A DNA stretch of 64,000 bases from Candidatus Methanorbis basalitermitum (GTDB lineage: Archaea; Halobacteriota; Methanomicrobia; Methanomicrobiales; Methanocorpusculaceae): NCBI GenBank assembly GCA_031287415.1, contig JAITSY010000027.1, positions 27,481 to 91,480 of the forward strand. Reading direction: 5' to 3'. This document shows positions 26,842-35,787 of the stretch, piece after piece; positions within the stretch are counted from its first letter, which is position 1; each line of letters begins with the position of its first letter. The position numbers and the translations under genes are program-made. Under the pieces are notes generated by a model. It had not been told where the DNA came from. It did no database searches and saw only the letters and a list, made by a program, of their open reading frames with translations.

Positions 26842-27972
26842 TTACATCACGGCTTCAATTCTGTTCAGCGCCACTTCCAGTCGCTCCATAGCCGCTGCAT
26901 ACGAAATCCGAATCCATCCCGGAGCACCGAACGCCGTACCCGGCGTTGCGGCGACATGCGCTTTTTCCAGCCACAGATTCGCCGTCGCCACATCATCCCC
27001 ACCGACATTAATGAATGCATAGAACGCCCCTTCTGCCGGGGCAGTCCTGAATCCAAGTCCCGTAAGCCTGCCGATCACAAACATCTTGCGGCGCTCGAAC
27101 TCCTTTCTCATATCCTCAACGCAGGTCTGATCGCCCTCGAGCGCCGCAATGCCTCCCCACATTGCAAACGTGTTCACGCAACCGATCGAGTGCTGCATCA
27201 CTTTATCCATCGCAGGAAGCGCATCCGGCGGCGCTGCAAAATAGCCGAGTCGCCATCCGGTCATGGCGTAGGCCTTCGAAAAGCCGTTGATCGTAACCGT
27301 CCGCTCCAACATATCGCCGATCGCTCCAATTGACACGTGCTCCTCCTCATAGATGAGTTTCTCATAAATCTCATCCGATAGACAGAACAGATCGTGGTCC
27401 ATGCACACATCCGCAACCAGCCGCAGAGACGACCTCCCGAGAACCGCTCCCGTCGGATTCGACGGCGTGTTCACAATAATCATCTTCGTCTTGTCCGTGA
27501 TCACCTCGTAAACCGATTCGTCTACCTGGAAATCCGCATTCAGCGAACAATGAACTGCCCTGCCACCGGCAATCTGTACGCACGGCTCGTACGACACCCA
27601 CGATGGGTCGATAACAACAACCTCATCCCCTTTGTTTAGCATTGCCATCATCGTGATGCGGACAGCATCCTTTGCACCCGCCGTTACCATAATCTCCCTC
27701 TGGGTTACTGCAATATGGTTGTCGCGGTTCAATTTGTCGGCAACTGCCTGCCTCAGCTCAGAAATACCACGAGATGGCGCATAATGCGTTTCACCGCGGA
27801 TCAGTGCATCAACTGCCGCCTGCGTAATATGGGCAGGTGTTGCAAACTCCGGCTCACCTACCGCAAGACTGATCACATCAATACCGGATGCTATCATTTC
27901 CTTCGAACGGTTGCTCATCACCATCGTCGCCGAGGGCGCAACAGCTGCAATCGTTTCCGAAAGAGATTTCAT
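26842..27972 (-). CDS. PLP-dependent aminotransferase, class I (aspartate aminotransferase-like)
   Basis: 376 residues, fold type I. Recognisable are the N-terminal DVISLAVGEPEFATP, HYAPSRGISELRQAVADKL, VNTPSNPTGAVL (Asn contact with PLP), LSDEIYEKLIYEE and the PLP-lysine motif TINGFSKAYAMTGWRLGYFA; the arginine binding the substrate carboxylate is in WIRISYAA. It probably transfers amino groups between aspartate or an aromatic/branched residue and 2-oxoglutarate; exact substrate cannot be read from sequence. It overlaps the ribH stop by four bases on the same strand (ATGA). Confidence 0.9.
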   Translation of the reverse strand: MKSLSETIAAVAPSATMVMSNRSKEMIASGIDVISLAVGEPEFATPAHITQAAVDALIRGETHYAPSRGISELRQAVADKLNRDNHIAVTQREIMVTAGAKDAVRITMMAMLNKGDEVVVIDPSWVSYEPCVQIAGGRAVHCSLNADFQVDESVYEVITDKTKMIIVNTPSNPTGAVLGRSSLRLVADVCMDHDLFCLSDEIYEKLIYEEEHVSIGAIGDMLERTVTINGFSKAYAMTGWRLGYFAAPPDALPAMDKVMQHSIGCVNTFAMWGGIAALEGDQTCVEDMRKEFERRKMFVIGRLTGLGFRTAPAEGAFYAFINVGGDDVATANLWLEKAHVAATPGTAFGAPGWIRISYAAAMERLEVALNRIEAVM

Positions 27973-28388
27973 GCCACAAGTCTCCGGACCATCTTCACTG
28001 CGGACTCAACCACACGCTTTCCGTACTCAATACAATCCTCCGCCTCAAGCCGAGTCAGCCCGAGACCGGAGATGCCCAGAACCACCTGTTTGGCGTACTC
28101 AAGCGACAGATCGATGAACTTTCGTGATGCATGCGGAACCACAATTGGATCATGGTCCGTTGCCCCCTCAATCGCACAGCCAATGGTAAATACCGCATTG
28201 ATGTCTGACCTCTTCTGAAACAGGCGGGCGACAAGCGGCATATCATAGGCGCCCAGAACATAGATGCGATTACAGACATTCGCACCGAGGAAATGTGTGT
28301 GCTCTTCCGCTTCCATCTCCATCATGTACGTAAGATCGCGGTTGAGCTCTGCAACAACGAACCCGAATTTGACTAGCTGGTCGGTCAT
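27969..28388 (-). CDS. ribH: 6,7-dimethyl-8-ribityllumazine synthase, archaeal type
   Basis: 139 residues. VKFGFVVAELNRDLTYMMEM, AYDMPLVARLF, FTIGCAIEGATDHDPIVV with the catalytic histidine region, and VVLGISGLGLTRLEAEDC fit archaeal RibH along its length. It condenses the pyrimidine intermediate with dihydroxybutanone phosphate, the penultimate step to riboflavin, which feeds FAD and F420 in methanogens. A TATA box is visible 35 bases upstream, giving a leader of about ten bases. The aminotransferase follows with a 4-base overlap. Confidence 0.92.
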   Translation of the reverse strand: MTDQLVKFGFVVAELNRDLTYMMEMEAEEHTHFLGANVCNRIYVLGAYDMPLVARLFQKRSDINAVFTIGCAIEGATDHDPIVVPHASRKFIDLSLEYAKQVVLGISGLGLTRLEAEDCIEYGKRVVESAVKMVRRLVA

Positions 28389-28421
28389 GATAAATTATCT
28401 CTGTATCATATCTGGCGCAAA

Positions 28422-28430
28422 AGTATATAG
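28422..28430 (-). promoter_or_regulatory. TATA box of ribH
   Basis: CTATATACT on the minus strand, about 26 bases before the expected transcription start and 35 before the ATG. A near-consensus archaeal TATA box. Confidence 0.6.
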
Positions 28431-28787
28431 TGGTTCACAATAAAGTTTCAACTCAAAAATGAGTTCCGAGAGTACTACTACTGCTTTCCGGATGCGTCAG
28501 CAAGGCAACGAAACCTCGCCTTGCAGGTAATTATCGGCAGACCAAGATCAGATGCTTCTTTTTTGACCGTGACTATGTCATTCAAGCTACACGCCTCTAA
28601 TAGAGGCGTGCAGTAGTGGCATGTGGAACACGTACAACTTAGAATCTGCAGACATCATCCTTAAATTATGTTTTTCCTACATCCAGGTGATGATGAACGT
28701 TAATTAGGGGAACTATCCGATCAACCGTGAAACAAGCTGGGGCGGGTGACATTAATCATCCCTCACCACCAATAAGTAAAAGATTCT
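28431..28787. other. Intergenic region between ribH and aspS
   Basis: Divergent promoter region. It holds a palindromic element at 28586-28638 and a small hairpin-like block GCAAGGCAACGAAACC/CGCCTTGC near 28500-28525. AATAAGTAAAAG at 28771-28782 abuts the aspS start. No gene. Confidence 0.5.
28586..28638. repeat. Palindromic element, long copy
   Basis: Arms ACGCCTCTA / TAGAGGCGT around AT, then GCAGTAGTGGCATGTGGAAC and ACGTACAAC. Compensatory changes against the consensus (C and G swapped on both arms) keep the stem paired. Confidence 0.8.
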
Positions 28788-30077
28788 ATGCGCATCCCAA
28801 TAAAGGACGTCACCCCCAAATCTGAGCATGCGGAGATTGCCGGATGGGTTCACGAAGAGCGTGACCTTGGCGGTCTCACGTTCCTTCTTGTCCGCGACAG
28901 AACCGGTATTCTGCAGATAACGATCCCAAGGAAAAAGGTCAGCCCCGAAGTACTCGCCGCCATTAAGGAGGTAAGCCGTGAGTCCATCGTCTCCTGCACG
29001 GGTGTTGTTAAGGCAACCGAAAAAGCACCAGGAGGACGTGAACTTGTGCCGAAGACACTCAGGATCATTTCCCGTGCCGACACCCCGCTGCCGCTGGACG
29101 TTGCCGAGAAAGTTCCGGCAGATCTCGACACACGGCTCGACAACCGCTATCTTGATCTTCGCAAACCACGAATCAACGCAATTTTCCTGATCCGAAACGC
29201 CGTCCTTCGTGCGGTCAGCGAATATCTCTGGGACCAGCACTTCACCCAAGTCCAAACCCCGAAGATCGTTGCCGCCGCAACTGAGGGGGGAACCGAACTA
29301 TTCCCGCTCGCCTACTTTGACAAGGAAGCATTTCTCAACCAGAGCCCGCAGCTCTATAAGCAAATGCTCATGAGTGCCGGATTTGACCGCGTTTTTGAGA
29401 TCGGTCCGATCTTCCGCGCCGAGGAACACAACACCGTCCGGCATTTAAACGAAGCAACCTCGATAGACATAGAGATGTCTTTTGCCGATGAAAAGGACGC
29501 CATGTACGTCCTCGAAGAAGTTGTTTCCTATGCTTACGGAGAAGTTGCCGACATCTGCAGCAATGAACTTGCCGTCCTCGGCCTCAACGACTTTGCGGTC
29601 CCAAAACCACCGTTTCCGAGGATCACCTATCAGGAAGCAGTCAACATCACTGCGGCGAAAGGAGAAGGGATCGCCTTCGGTGACGACCTCTCCACCGCCG
29701 CAGAAAAGATCGTCGGCGACGAGATGGGTACGATGTATTTCGTCATCGAGTGGCCGTCCTCCACAAGACCGTTCTATACCATGCCATTTGAGGATAGACC
29801 AGAAATTTGCCGTGCGTTCGACATGATGCACCCAAGAATGGAGCTCTCCTCCGGTGCCCAACGATGCCACATCCACAACCTACTTGTCAAGCAAATCAAA
29901 GCAAAGGGCCTCAATCCCGCCTCATTTGAGTTTTATCTCAATCCATTCCGCCACGGCATGCCACCGCATGCCGGCTGGGGACTTGGGGCAGAAAGGATGA
30001 TCATGACCATGCTCGATCTGCCAAACATCCGCGAAGGTGTACTCTTCCCCCGTGACCGACATAGGGTCAGCCCATAA
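28788..30077 (+). CDS. aspS: Aspartyl-tRNA synthetase, archaeal type, probably non-discriminating
   Basis: 429 residues. The N-terminal OB fold (IAGWVHEERDLGGLTFLLVR) binds the anticodon; the class II core has the motif 2 segment FEIGPIFRAEEHNTVRHLNE, TSIDIEM and motif 3 GWGLGAERMIMTML. Discriminating archaeal AspRS have Trp where this protein has His in GWVHE, and it also has the Pro of KAPGG; both are associated with charging of tRNA-Asn as well as tRNA-Asp, needing a later amidotransferase step. This is inference from family knowledge. Length and start agree with relatives. Confidence 0.94.
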   Translation: MRIPIKDVTPKSEHAEIAGWVHEERDLGGLTFLLVRDRTGILQITIPRKKVSPEVLAAIKEVSRESIVSCTGVVKATEKAPGGRELVPKTLRIISRADTPLPLDVAEKVPADLDTRLDNRYLDLRKPRINAIFLIRNAVLRAVSEYLWDQHFTQVQTPKIVAAATEGGTELFPLAYFDKEAFLNQSPQLYKQMLMSAGFDRVFEIGPIFRAEEHNTVRHLNEATSIDIEMSFADEKDAMYVLEEVVSYAYGEVADICSNELAVLGLNDFAVPKPPFPRITYQEAVNITAAKGEGIAFGDDLSTAAEKIVGDEMGTMYFVIEWPSSTRPFYTMPFEDRPEICRAFDMMHPRMELSSGAQRCHIHNLLVKQIKAKGLNPASFEFYLNPFRHGMPPHAGWGLGAERMIMTMLDLPNIREGVLFPRDRHRVSP

Positions 30078-30142
30078 AAATGCAGAAATTTTGTCCTGAT
30101 CACAACTACGGGACTGGAATGATTGCATGAGTTGCGCGTGCA

Positions 30143-30212
30143 CGCCGGCGGCGACACAAGGCCAAACCTTGCTTGCGCAGATGTGTCGGCGTAACCTCTA
30201 TCAGAGGCGTGC
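30143..30212. repeat. MITE-like element with terminal inverted repeats
   Basis: Starts GCACGCC and ends GGCGTGC, with inner near-complement CGGCGACACA / TGTGTCGGCG around ACCTTGCTTGCGCAG. The same layout occurs at 61998-62096. The right end (CCTCTATCAGAGG) is the arm of the common palindromic family. Confidence 0.7.
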
Positions 30213-30371
30213 AGCATCTCCTCAAACTGAGATCTCCTGCCCGCATCTTTTTTGGTACGGAATTACTCTGAAATGAGGGAAAGAGACATACATTCTGCCA
30301 TCGAACAGTAATGCAAGATGTTAGACCCTAATTTTGAAGAAATTTTACCTGGATGAAAAACGGTAATAGAT

Positions 30372-30490
30372 TATCGGAATTATCTGTTTGAATGGGAACA
30401 GTTCTTCAAACCTGAAATATAACAGTCTATATCAATAGAGAATGATATATATATATATATATATATTATAACAAAATAGATAAGTCCATT
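30372..30490 (+). repeat. AT-rich dispersed repeat B, copy 2
   Basis: Shares GAATGGGAACAGTTCT, CTGAAATATAACAGTCTA, TATCAATAGAGAATGA and AAATAGATAAGTCC with copy 1. It contains an (AT)11 run at 30445-30466 absent from the other copies. Confidence 0.7.
30445..30466. repeat. AT dinucleotide microsatellite
   Basis: Eleven AT units in a row inside repeat B copy 2. Confidence 0.95.
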
Positions 30491-30620
30491 ACTTTTTTCG
30501 TGTGTGATTGAATATGGCTCCATCGTAAAAGATGCAATCATAATTACGAGCAACCCGCGGGATCATGGAGATAGCGATGGGGCTGCGTCCAGTATTTACG
30601 ATAAATCGATCATAGGTAAA

Positions 30621-30684
30621 GTTACATGGAGGCGGAATCCGCTGCCTTGCAAGGCACGGCACACCTTTATCAGAGGTGTGCAGC
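30621..30684. repeat. Palindromic element, compound copy
   Basis: GTTACATGGAGGCGGAATCC, GCTGCCTTGCAAGGCACGG, then CACACCTTT/ATCAGAGGTGTG and CAGC. Combines both palindrome types. Confidence 0.8.
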
Positions 30685-30903
30685 TAAAACAAAGATTCAT
30701 GGGGATGTATTTCGGATCCACAAACGTTCTTTGTGTTACGGCCATAGATTTTTTCTTGCTTCCGTGCGAGGTCAAACGGGTCCTCAGGGCGCAGACTATT
30801 GGCCGGAATATGCATCAGTCAAAGAAAGTATTCTTTCATGAAAACCTATTCATGGCAACGGGACATTATATTACTGATATACCCTTATGTAATTCTGCTT
30901 TTC

Positions 30904-31835
30904 ATGGAGATTGCATACGCCATTTTGGTGGTGGTCGGTCTTGTCGTGCTTGAGACGGTGGCCAGCATCGATAATGCGATCATCAAGGCAAATATTTTGT
31001 CCACTCTGACAGTGGATGCCCATCACTGGTTTTTGACAGGGGGTATTATTATTGCGGCGTTCGGCACCCATGGTATTCTGCCATGAATGAACATCTAGTT
31101 CTCCACACCATGCTTAGGCCCGATTGGTGTAACTGATGACGACATTTTCAGATGATGAGACGACGGTGACGGCGATTGATCAGAGTGCGCCGTTCCTTCT
31201 GCTCGCAGAAGGATTTTCTGGTCTATTTGTTCCCCCACTGGTTGATAACCAGAGGAAAAAACTGCATTGTGCCAGGCGAGCGCGCGATGTCCCGCCAGGG
31301 TTCCGTTGTTCTGTGCGACTGCGTGGTTGTTTTGTTCATTATCTGTTATGCGGCAGCACAGATCAGTGCTCTTTTTGCGATTGCAGCGGTTGGAGGTTGG
31401 AGGTTCGGCGATCTTTTTTGTGATACAGGGTATGCGGCTCTTTGTCGACAAAAACTCTGCCAATCAGAAGTATGGGGCGCCGAACATGTCGGATATAAGC
31501 AAGCTGATGCTCCTTGAGGTGATCGATGCAACGTGCTCAATGGACGGAGTCATCGGTGCATTTGCGTTTACGATGTCAGTGCCACTTATTCTGATCGGAT
31601 AATGGTATCGGCGCTGTTGTGGTACGCGGGCTGATCGTCAGAAACGTCGGCAGCATCCGCGGATATGCATACCTCAAAAAGGTGCGATGTGCTCGACTTC
31701 ATCCTTGATCTCGTGTCATGTGGCGGCGAAAGATTTGGTCGGGACACATTCCGGTCTGATTTGTGCCGCTCCTGACAGTTAGTATTGTGGCAGTGGTCTT
31801 CTGGTTGTCTTTTCGAGAGATCACGGCGGGCAATT
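30904..31835 (+). pseudogene. Decayed DUF475 / TerC-like membrane protein
   Basis: Blocks of a DUF475 integral membrane protein follow in order in changing frames: VVVGLVVLETVASIDNAII, WFLTGGIIIAAFGTHGILP then a stop; AIDQSAPFLLLAEG, FVPPLVDNQRK; DTGYA and FFVIQGMRLFVDKNSANQKY, MLLEVIDATCSMDGVIGAFA; a stop; GAVVVRGLIVRNVG, YAYLKK, and finally LLTVSIVAVVFWLSFREI. At least five frameshifts or stops break it. TerC-like proteins are multi-helix membrane proteins linked to metal or tellurite stress. No intact copy is in the window. Confidence 0.77.
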
Positions 31836-32062
31836 GCGGGGTCTGCCATATTCCACGGTCATAATTCTCATTTCCAATATGTGGGAATGATCATGATCGG
31901 TATTGCCCAGAACACAGTGACGTTACGCGCTGCGGGATGGTTAGCCCAGCGGTTGAATATTATTGTGCGTTTCGTGTTTTTTTGTTGGGATCAGGGAATA
32001 ACGGTAATACGCCCGAACAGTCAACAGCTTGGCCATCATCGGCGACAAAATAGTTAGTAATC

Positions 32063-32822
32063 ATGTCGCGGCTCCGCTGTCAAAAATGCAGTGCTCCAGC
32101 CAGGGTTGAACACGGGAAGCAGTACACCACCAGTGAAAACTGCGGGACCGATATCTATATTGACCGAAGTAGCGTCGTCTTCAACTACATCATGCCCTTC
32201 GTTCTGGATGAACGGCGCGCGCGTGCGATGTTTTGCCGATAGTGCGCTGGCCAATTCCTTACCAAAGATCTTGAACAGGAAACAAAGATTGCTTCGGTCG
32301 AAATTATCTACTTACCGGTCTTTTTTTCCGTCGTGTGGTCAGTTGGCAGGAAAAGTCCATCATCAAGTCGACAAAGGGAACAACACTCCCAAACCTCCAG
32401 AGTCTGGGGATACCACCAAGGACATAAAGGTCTTTGACGCCACCATTTCCGTCCAGGGTGCCGAGGTTCTCCAACCGGAGAACAGCGTGGAGATATCCCT
32501 TGAGGATATCCATGGCAGAGCGAAGGAGCAGGCTCTCCTGTACCTGCCGTTTTTTGTGTTTCACTACCGGTATCAGGAAACAAATTTCACCTCCATCATG
32601 GGAGGGACATCCGGCCGCGTCTGTACATCCGGATTTTCGGAACGAGCCCCCGCACCGTATGTCCTTGTGGTCGGCAACGGATTCGGCCTCGCATTCATTG
32701 GCGGCATCCTCGAACTTGTCACGACACCGATCTGTTACGCACTTGTCTTTGTCGGAGCGGCCCTTACCATGGTGATCGGCAGAGCTGTTGTCCGCACGCC
32801 TGACAGAGGTGAAAGAGAATGA
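32063..32822 (+). pseudogene. Decayed zinc-ribbon membrane protein, first of a tandem pair
   Basis: Opens MSRLRCQKCSAPARVEHG, a zinc-ribbon start, then CGTDIYIDRSSVVFNYIMPF; only one cysteine of the second pair remains. An in-frame TAG follows ARAMFCR, the frame continues KDLEQETKIASVEIIYLPVF, and a frameshift near 32340 leads to the part with a hydrophobic end: LYLPFFVFHYRYQ, PYVLVVGNGFGLAFIGGI, LVTTPICYALVFVGAALTMV. I know similar zinc-ribbon proteins of unknown function with a C-terminal membrane part. The stop overlaps the next ATG (ATGA). Confidence 0.6.
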
Positions 32823-33779
32823 GCAATGTTCCCAGCCTGCTGATGGGTCTTTCCGGTCTCGGCCGCGGCGGTGCAATCGAGATGACCGAGGGAAATCTCC
32901 CCGTTTTCGGCAAGTACTGCGGCTCTGCCCTCGTCACCACCGCAGACAATGCGGGCGTAACAAGGCTAATGTACGAAATAGAGGTCTGCAAGGAGGTGAC
33001 CGAAGCCGTTGCATGTGAGTGGTTCGATGCATTTCCCAAAGCCCACAATCTTGCATTGTCTACTGCGATCACCGAGATCTTTCCGATGTATCCTCCATTC
33101 TGGCGGCTGACCGGAACCGACAAGGACAGGCACACGAAAACAACGCATCATGAAAAGAGTTCCGATGGCGAGTACCTGTTGTTGGTGAACACCTGCCAAC
33201 AGGAGATCTCGGCATCGTCACTCCGCCAGAGACGAAGGGAACACATCTGCCGTATGTGGACGGCGGCATTCCTGTTTTTGAGACGACCTGTCACGTGATG
33301 AGGCCTGGGATCAGGTGGACACCGATATTCAGATGAGAGTCTACCGGCGCGCAACTGCCGATATTGAGGGGGTTACGTTTTCCCAAACCATCGGCATTCT
33401 CCGTGGATATTTCCGTCTCTACTATCCGTACTGGATTGTCCGCTACCATTACCGTAAATGCGACTACTTTGCAGTGTTTGACGGCGTGTTAGGACACCCC
33501 ATCTCCGGGAGGGGACTGGGGAAAACAGACCTATCAGACGACAGTTGTGGGTTTTGGTTCCGGATTCGGAGGGCTGTTTGCCGGATCAGGTACAGCGTTT
33601 GCTGTAGCGGCAGCTGATGTCTCCAACATCTGGCATGTTGCTGCCGGTGCGGCTCTGTCTCTTGCGGGGTACTGGATGTTCAGGTTCGGAGCGGAGGTTA
33701 CCGACGGAAGATACGACGCGAGGATAAGCTGGCCCAGGTGGTCTAACACTCTTCCTTTTTTACGTATCCCGACAAAATA
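32819..33779 (+). pseudogene. Decayed paralogue of the preceding zinc-ribbon-family protein
   Basis: Starts MSNVPSLLMGLSGLGRGG behind GAGGTGAAAGAGA. The first 100 codons align in layout with the preceding pseudogene (ACEWFDAFPKAHNL, AITEIFPMYPPFW); then frames change: EGDLGIVTPPETKGTHLPYV, IGILRGYFRLYYPYWIVRYHY and CDYFAVFDGVLGHPISG, and the hydrophobic end VVGFGSGFGGLFAGSGTAFA, WHVAAGAALSLAGYWMF. At least three disruptions. Both members of the pair are therefore dead. The last ~75 codons are uninterrupted up to the TAG at 33777-33779. Confidence 0.6.
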
Positions 33780-33790
33780 GTATCTTCAAT

Positions 33791-34651
33791 ATGAGCATTT
33801 CTGCATATGCTGTGATCATGCGTCCGGCAAACGCGATTGTCTCTGGTGTCACTGCGATCATGTCCTATCTGGTTGCATCGGGAACAGATACTATCTCTGC
33901 GTTTGCCCTGTTCTTTATCGTGACGGTGATCTGTGGTGCGGGCAATGTTCTCAACGATTTTTTCGATCTGGCGATCGATACGATCAACCGACCGAACCGA
34001 CCGCTACCATCCGGTGCTATTAGCGCCAAAAATGCTGCAATATGGGCAGGTGTTCTCTTCTGTTCGGGCATTATTGCAAGTTTTGCCACAGGCCCCTGGT
34101 GCCTTGCAATTGCGGTATTCAATGTGGTGCTTCTAATTGCCTACGCGGCAAAGCTGAAGAAAATGCCGCTGTTCGGCAACCTCTCGGTTGCGTATCTTTC
34201 AGGCAGCATTTTTCTGTTTGGTGGTGTTCTCGCTGGATCGGCCTCATTGGCGGTTATGCTGCCGCTGTTTGCCATCAGCTTCTTCGGCACGCTCGCCCGC
34301 GAAATTTTAAAGGCTGCCGAGGACATTGAAGGTGATGCGGTTTGGGGGGCAAAAACGCTTCCGATGATGCTTGGGGTGCAGAAGAGTGGGTATGTTGCGG
34401 TTGTGCTGGTTTTGTGTGCGATTGCGGCAAGCACAGCTCCATACTCCCACTGGGGGGCGGTGTATCTGGTCTCTATTGCGATGATTGATCTCTTCGTCCT
34501 CTATGCTGCAGCGACGTCGATCCGCTGCAGGACACCTGCGGAGCTCATTGCCACAAGGTCCACGAGCCTGATCAAGTATGGGATGTTTGCAACACTGTTT
34601 CTATTCCTTATTATGGAGCTGTGGCACGGCTTCATTTTTCCGCAGCTTTGA
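33791..34651 (+). CDS. Digeranylgeranylglyceryl phosphate synthase (UbiA family)
   Basis: 286 residues with about eight or nine membrane helices. The two aspartate-rich prenyl-diphosphate sites are NDFFDLAIDTINRPNRPLPS (residues ~56-75) and REILKAAEDIEGD. It adds the second geranylgeranyl chain to the glycerol phosphate backbone in the membrane, making the archaeal diether lipid core. The geranylgeranyl reductase that later saturates the chains is also in this window (52531). The short gap after the pseudogene (11 bases) means the promoter may lie within the dead gene. Confidence 0.93.
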   Translation: MSISAYAVIMRPANAIVSGVTAIMSYLVASGTDTISAFALFFIVTVICGAGNVLNDFFDLAIDTINRPNRPLPSGAISAKNAAIWAGVLFCSGIIASFATGPWCLAIAVFNVVLLIAYAAKLKKMPLFGNLSVAYLSGSIFLFGGVLAGSASLAVMLPLFAISFFGTLAREILKAAEDIEGDAVWGAKTLPMMLGVQKSGYVAVVLVLCAIAASTAPYSHWGAVYLVSIAMIDLFVLYAAATSIRCRTPAELIATRSTSLIKYGMFATLFLFLIMELWHGFIFPQL

Positions 34652-34721
34652 GCGGAGATGTATATGGATAACATATTAATACCGTGAGAATGAAGGTTAT
34701 TACACGTAATAGGGGCATTCG

Positions 34722-35132
34722 ATGAAAGTTTTCGCAAAGGGTAAGATCTATCTGGCAGAGCCGGGATCATATTTTCGGGGTCCGGTCAAAATTGACGGGG
34801 ATTTCATTGTGCCGCCACGGACGCAGTTCTGGAAGGATCTTGTGGTAACCGGTCGTCTTTCCCTCGGGGCCAGCTCCCGAGTGGGCGGCAGTGTCAGCTG
34901 CAGCGGGGCGGTTGTCGCCCGCGGTTGTGTTGTGGAAGGGGAGCTGACTGCCGGAACGGATCAGGTGACTGTCTGCGATGGGGCGCGAGTTCGGGTAATC
35001 CGGTCAGAAGGGAATGTGTTGCTTCGCCCTGGAATCGTTTCAGAAGAAGTGCATGGTGGAAATATTTTGGTGATGGGAAAAATCCACTGTGGGAAGCTGA
35101 TGGGCAGAAATACTCGCGTCATCACCAACTAG
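34722..35132 (+). CDS. Bactofilin-like / polymer-forming beta-helix protein
   Basis: 136 residues with short repeating beta-helix turns: MKVFAKGKIYLAEPGSYFRG, FIVPPRTQFWKDLVVTGRL, SLGASSRVGGSVSCSGAVVA, RGCVVEGELTAG. Such proteins form filaments or scaffolds; small archaeal members are uncharacterised. Good TATA-like sequence CATATTAAT at 34671-34679 with the start 43 bases on. A monocistron between the lipid synthase and a repeat-free gap. Confidence 0.7.
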   Translation: MKVFAKGKIYLAEPGSYFRGPVKIDGDFIVPPRTQFWKDLVVTGRLSLGASSRVGGSVSCSGAVVARGCVVEGELTAGTDQVTVCDGARVRVIRSEGNVLLRPGIVSEEVHGGNILVMGKIHCGKLMGRNTRVITN

Positions 35133-35787
35133 TCTGTTTTATACGTTTTCTTGCAGAGTTTTTCCTAAAAACATAGTTTTTTGCAGAATCTATGCAGGGA
35201 ATGCAGAGAAAACAGTTATCTAATAGTTCCCTTCCAACAGTTATGATCGGTAAAATTACCCGCAGATTGCGGGGCAGCATCCGCCATCCGATGATCCGAC
35301 ATCCGCAGCACATAGGGTGCGCTCGCAAAAGGGCGAATCATGGCGCTATCTGGTTTGTCGGTACCACAACTAACGGATCCCGAACAAGGGATTTTCAGCG
35401 CCGAACTTATTCTGCGTACAGGTGAATTCGTACTGAAGTGTCGCCTAAACCTCCGGTTTTATGGATCTGCTGCAAAGCCGTGCTGCGTTGCAAGTCATCT
35501 CACGTCAAGTCCCAAGCCGTGAGAACCGCGTTGTGGCTTCCCATGTCCGTTTTGACCATTCGCACACCAATTCCAGTCGTGTTCCCTGCTCCATTGGTGA
35601 AAACGCATTCCGCACCCCGCAGTTCCACGCCTCGACTTGCAACCCATGCCGTGCTTCCACGTACCACGAATTATATAGCTCCTCTGTCTCGACACTCCAA
35701 CTCGCCCGATGTGCGGTCGCCGCCTTGCTGATTATGAAGTTTTGCTTGGGGCAAGCGACATCTCATCTTTGCAGGGTTGTGTTCAAG
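35133..35787. other. Intergenic stretch with an unrecognised remnant
   Basis: No intact gene. On the minus strand, about 35500-35670 reads VVRGSTAWVASRGVELRGAE, CVFTNGAGNTTGIGV, RMVKTDMGSHNAVLTAWDLT and stops; this has coding-like composition but no start, and I cannot name a family. The rest shows nothing. Spacing and frames suggest further eroded coding DNA. Confidence 0.35.

Larger units (their letters stand above)
30078..30903. other. Long repeat-rich intergenic region
   Basis: No gene. In order: a 70-base inverted-repeat element (30143-30212), repeat B copy 2 (30372-30490) containing an (AT)11 tract, and a compound palindromic element (30621-30684). Two plus-strand frames cross it but consist partly of repeat sequence. 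The decayed DUF475 gene begins at its right edge. Confidence 0.6.

Noticed and set aside
30504..30953. Plus-strand frame of 149 codons before the DUF475 remnant
   Set aside because: Part of it is repeat sequence and the remainder overlaps the DUF475 blocks in a different frame.
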